DNA of 64,000 nucleotides from Minwuia thermotolerans (lineage in GTDB: Bacteria; Pseudomonadota; Alphaproteobacteria; Minwuiales; Minwuiaceae): assembly GCF_002924445.1 (NCBI RefSeq), contig NZ_PIGG01000023.1, positions 1 to 64,000 on the forward strand, in the 5' to 3' direction. This document shows positions 62,205 through 64,000 of the stretch, one piece after another. The translations under genes and the position numbers were made by a program. The notes beneath the pieces are model-generated. The model made no database searches. It was not told the origin of the DNA and was given only the letters and a program-made list of their open reading frames with translations. Each line of letters opens with the position of its first letter. The stretch's first letter is position 1.

Positions 62205-62224
62205 ATATAAAAATATCTTTATAT
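62205..62224 (-). promoter_or_regulatory. SahR-like operator upstream of regulator-metF-metH
   Basis: A perfect inverted repeat, ATATAAA-N6-TTTATAT, lies 11-30 nt upstream of the regulator start in an AT-rich patch that stands out in this GC-rich window. It resembles the ATATAAAG-containing palindrome I recall for SahR in alphaproteobacteria. It may also affect the divergent mlaA gene. Confidence 0.65.
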
Positions 62225-62390
62225 CATCAAGCCTGATCTTAGTTGCAGGAACACAACAGCGCCCGACCCGTGTCGGCGCCCGTCGGTCCCCCGTAGCGAC
62301 GGCAAGTTGTGTCGTGCTAAACAACCGCCTGGTACTGGCGTGACCGCCCCCCCTGCCAAGCGGTCGCAACAGCGTATGGAGTTGGGATCG

Positions 62391-63218
62391 ATGGTCGGGA
62401 TGTTGGCCTGGCGCCTGCCGCGGATCGGGATCGCCGCGGCGCTGCTCGCCGCGGCGGTCGGGTGCGCCAGTCTGCCGGAGGAAGGTGACGGACGGGAGGC
62501 CCGGATCGAGGCGAACGATCCGCTCGAGCCGTTCAACCGCGCCATGTTCAGCTTCAACCGGTCTCTCGATTCCTATCTGCTGAAACCGGTTGCCGAAGGC
62601 TATGTCGCGGTGATCCCGCGTCCGGCGCGGACCGGCATCCGCAACGCCCTGGACAACCTCAATGCGCCTATCGTCTTCATGAACGACCTGTTGCAGGGCG
62701 AACTGGAGCGCGCAGTTGTGACCCTGACCCGCTTCGCCTTCAACAGCACGCTCGGCATGGGTGGCCTGGTCGACTTCATGGCAGAAGGCGGCATGGAGGG
62801 ACATTCGGAGGACTTCGGCCAGACCCTGGCGGTATGGGGCGTGCCGGAAGGGCCCTACCTTGTGCTGCCGCTGCTGGGCCCCCGCCCGCCGCGCGACCTG
62901 GCCGGGTTCGCCGTCGACAGCGTGGCCGATCCGTTCAACCGATACATGCGCGGCCAGGACCATGGCGAGGCCGTCTACGCCCGCACCGGCATCGACATGA
63001 TCGACCAGCGATCGCGCGTGCTCGGCAAGTTCGAGGAGTTGGAACGCACCTCGCTGGATTTCTACTCCGCCGTGCGCAGCAGCTATCGCCAGCGCCGCGA
63101 GATCGCCATAAATAACGGTCAGGCTGACCCGCAGACCGACCTCTACAACCTGCCTCCGCTCGACGATCCGGCGGCGGACGGCGACGCATCCAGCAAAAAT
63201 GGGAGCAATGCCGAATGA
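62391..63218 (+). CDS. mlaA: MlaA (VacJ) outer-membrane lipoprotein
   Basis: 275 residues from ATG ([10 protein letters not shown]), GGAG 9 nt upstream; ATGs further upstream lack ribosome sites. Lipobox LAAAVGC. The mature protein has [35 protein letters not shown] and DPFNRYMRG, all conserved in MlaA, which removes phospholipids from the outer leaflet of the outer membrane with MlaC as carrier. The stop overlaps the mlaC start (ATGA). Confidence 0.94.
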   Translation: MVGMLAWRLPRIGIAAALLAAAVGCASLPEEGDGREARIEANDPLEPFNRAMFSFNRSLDSYLLKPVAEGYVAVIPRPARTGIRNALDNLNAPIVFMNDLLQGELERAVVTLTRFAFNSTLGMGGLVDFMAEGGMEGHSEDFGQTLAVWGVPEGPYLVLPLLGPRPPRDLAGFAVDSVADPFNRYMRGQDHGEAVYARTGIDMIDQRSRVLGKFEELERTSLDFYSAVRSSYRQRREIAINNGQADPQTDLYNLPPLDDPAADGDASSKNGSNAE

Positions 63219-63811
63219 TCGGGCGTCTTGTTTCACCTGTTGCGGCGGTTCTCGTCGTTGTAGCCGCATTCCTGTCCCCCGCCGCGGCCCAGGAGCCGCG
63301 GGAACTGATCGAGGAACTGGGCGGCGAGGCCATCCGCGTTCTCGCCAACGAGGACGCCTCGGAAGAGCAGAGACAGGCACGTTTCGAAGCGCTGTTCCAG
63401 GAAGGCTTCGATGTGCCCCTGGTGGCGCGCATCGTGCTCGGCCGCTACTGGCGCGCGGCCACGCCCGAGCAGCAGGAGGAGTATGTCGACCTGTTCTACC
63501 GCTACATCGTCGACACCTACACCGCCCGGCTGAACGCCTATTCCGGCCAGACCTTCGAGGTCGTCGGCCAGCAGCCGCTTGGCGACGACGAAGTGCTGGT
63601 CAAATCGCTGATCAAGGAACCGGGCGGCCCGGCGCTGAAGGTCGACTGGCGGGTGCTCACCCGCGAGGGCGAAGCGCGCATCGTGGACGTCATCGTCGAG
63701 GGCGTCAGCATGGCGATCACTCACCGTTCCGAGTTCGGCTCCGTCATCAGCAAGACAGGCAATGTCGAGGCCCTGCTGGAACGGCTGAGGGCCCAGACCG
63801 GGCAAGGCTGA
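63215..63811 (+). CDS. mlaC: MlaC-like periplasmic phospholipid carrier
   Basis: 198 residues. A signal peptide ends at AAAQ. Conserved MlaC (Tgt2/MlaC) features are [53 protein letters not shown] and a C-terminal RSEFGSVI. It shuttles phospholipids between MlaA at the outer membrane and the MlaFEDB transporter, whose genes are not adjacent here. Coupled to mlaA by ATGA, and its stop overlaps the next start by 1 nt. Confidence 0.93.
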   Translation: MIGRLVSPVAAVLVVVAAFLSPAAAQEPRELIEELGGEAIRVLANEDASEEQRQARFEALFQEGFDVPLVARIVLGRYWRAATPEQQEEYVDLFYRYIVDTYTARLNAYSGQTFEVVGQQPLGDDEVLVKSLIKEPGGPALKVDWRVLTREGEARIVDVIVEGVSMAITHRSEFGSVISKTGNVEALLERLRAQTGQG

Positions 63812-64000
63812 TGGTCGAGCCCTTCCCCGATCGCCGCCGGGTGGAGGCGCTGCAGCGCCTGATCGACGACGCCCGGCGCATCGTCTTCTTCACCGGCGCC
63901 GGAATCTCCACCGAATCGGGCATTCCCGACTTCCGCTCGCCCGGCGGGCTCTGGACGAAATATCAGCCGATCGACTTCCAGGATTTCGTCCGCTCCGAGG
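63811..64000 (+). CDS. Sir2-family NAD-dependent protein deacylase, partial
   Basis: Only the first 63 residues lie in the window. The start is [10 protein letters not shown], and the NAD-binding signature [19 protein letters not shown] is complete, followed by [12 protein letters not shown]. Sirtuins remove acyl groups from lysines using NAD. The ATG overlaps the mlaC stop as TGATG. The rest of the gene, including the catalytic His and the zinc finger, lies beyond base 64000. Confidence 0.9.
   Translation, partial: MVEPFPDRRRVEALQRLIDDARRIVFFTGAGISTESGIPDFRSPGGLWTKYQPIDFQDFVRSE

Overview
The window is a GC-rich, densely packed chromosomal segment of an alphaproteobacterium, most likely a free-living member of the Rhodospirillales or a related order. 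Lineage clues are a MucR/Ros-type regulator, an MmcB-family protein, a DUF3035 (BamF-type) lipoprotein behind lspA, a Bpt-type aminoacyl-protein transferase, a short glucose-6-phosphate isomerase, and an ArsR-methyltransferase regulator ahead of metF and metH. There is no integrase, transposase, prophage, tRNA or CRISPR array. The order and genus are inferences from gene content only.

Layout, left to right. 1-2.6 kb: a copper-resistance operon on the minus strand (cytochrome c, small His-rich protein, cupredoxin, CopA multicopper oxidase cut by the window edge), behind a promoter with the 19-bp spacer of MerR/CueR-controlled genes. 2.6-11 kb: clpS-clpA, a D,D-carboxypeptidase with a SPOR domain, psuG, a membrane class III cyclase, an MFS transporter and an SDR dehydrogenase. 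11-13.3 kb: the def-fmt-truA operon. 13.4-23.6 kb: a UxaA-type dehydratase, an acyl-CoA dehydrogenase, lspA-bamF-like-M16-M16, a glucose-6-phosphate isomerase and mutL. 23.6-29.5 kb: small-molecule enzymes and mucR. 29.8-39.2 kb: amine-oxidase-like flavoproteins, a MATE pump, AbrB-type and SLC13-type permeases, an M14-type deacylase and a methyltransferase. 39.3-42.3 kb: bpt and hspQ, convergent and sharing a palindrome, two uncharacterised exported proteins and a NUDIX hydrolase. 42.4-46.6 kb: a P450, an arsenic unit (Acr3 plus an ArsR-ArsC fusion) and an AEC transporter. 46.7-49.9 kb: a DjlA-like chaperone, an amidase, a LysR regulator and the RNase P RNA. 49.9-54.9 kb: a small Tat-signal glycine-rich protein and a 1528-residue RTX protein. 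55.3-64 kb: a phosphotransferase, mmcB, the methionine-cycle operon (regulator-metF-metH), mlaA-mlaC and the start of a Sir2 deacylase.

Genes that work together: clpS, clpA and bpt are the core of the bacterial N-degron pathway, and hspQ encodes a protease specificity factor. def and fmt add and remove the N-terminal formyl group. metF and metH make methionine from homocysteine under a putative S-adenosylhomocysteine-sensing repressor with a clear operator. mlaA and mlaC belong to outer-membrane lipid transport. Packing is extreme: many genes overlap by ATGA, GTGA or TTGA, and six of eleven convergent junctions overlap at their 3' ends.

The least explained parts are the RTX protein with its Lys/Gly/Ser-rich N-terminus and no secretion genes nearby, the Tat-signal glycine-rich protein beside it, the ArsR-ArsC fusion that keeps an internal Shine-Dalgarno sequence, the MucR homologue lacking most zinc ligands, a 24-codon ORF ahead of a flavoprotein-MATE operon, and the bpt/hspQ palindrome.
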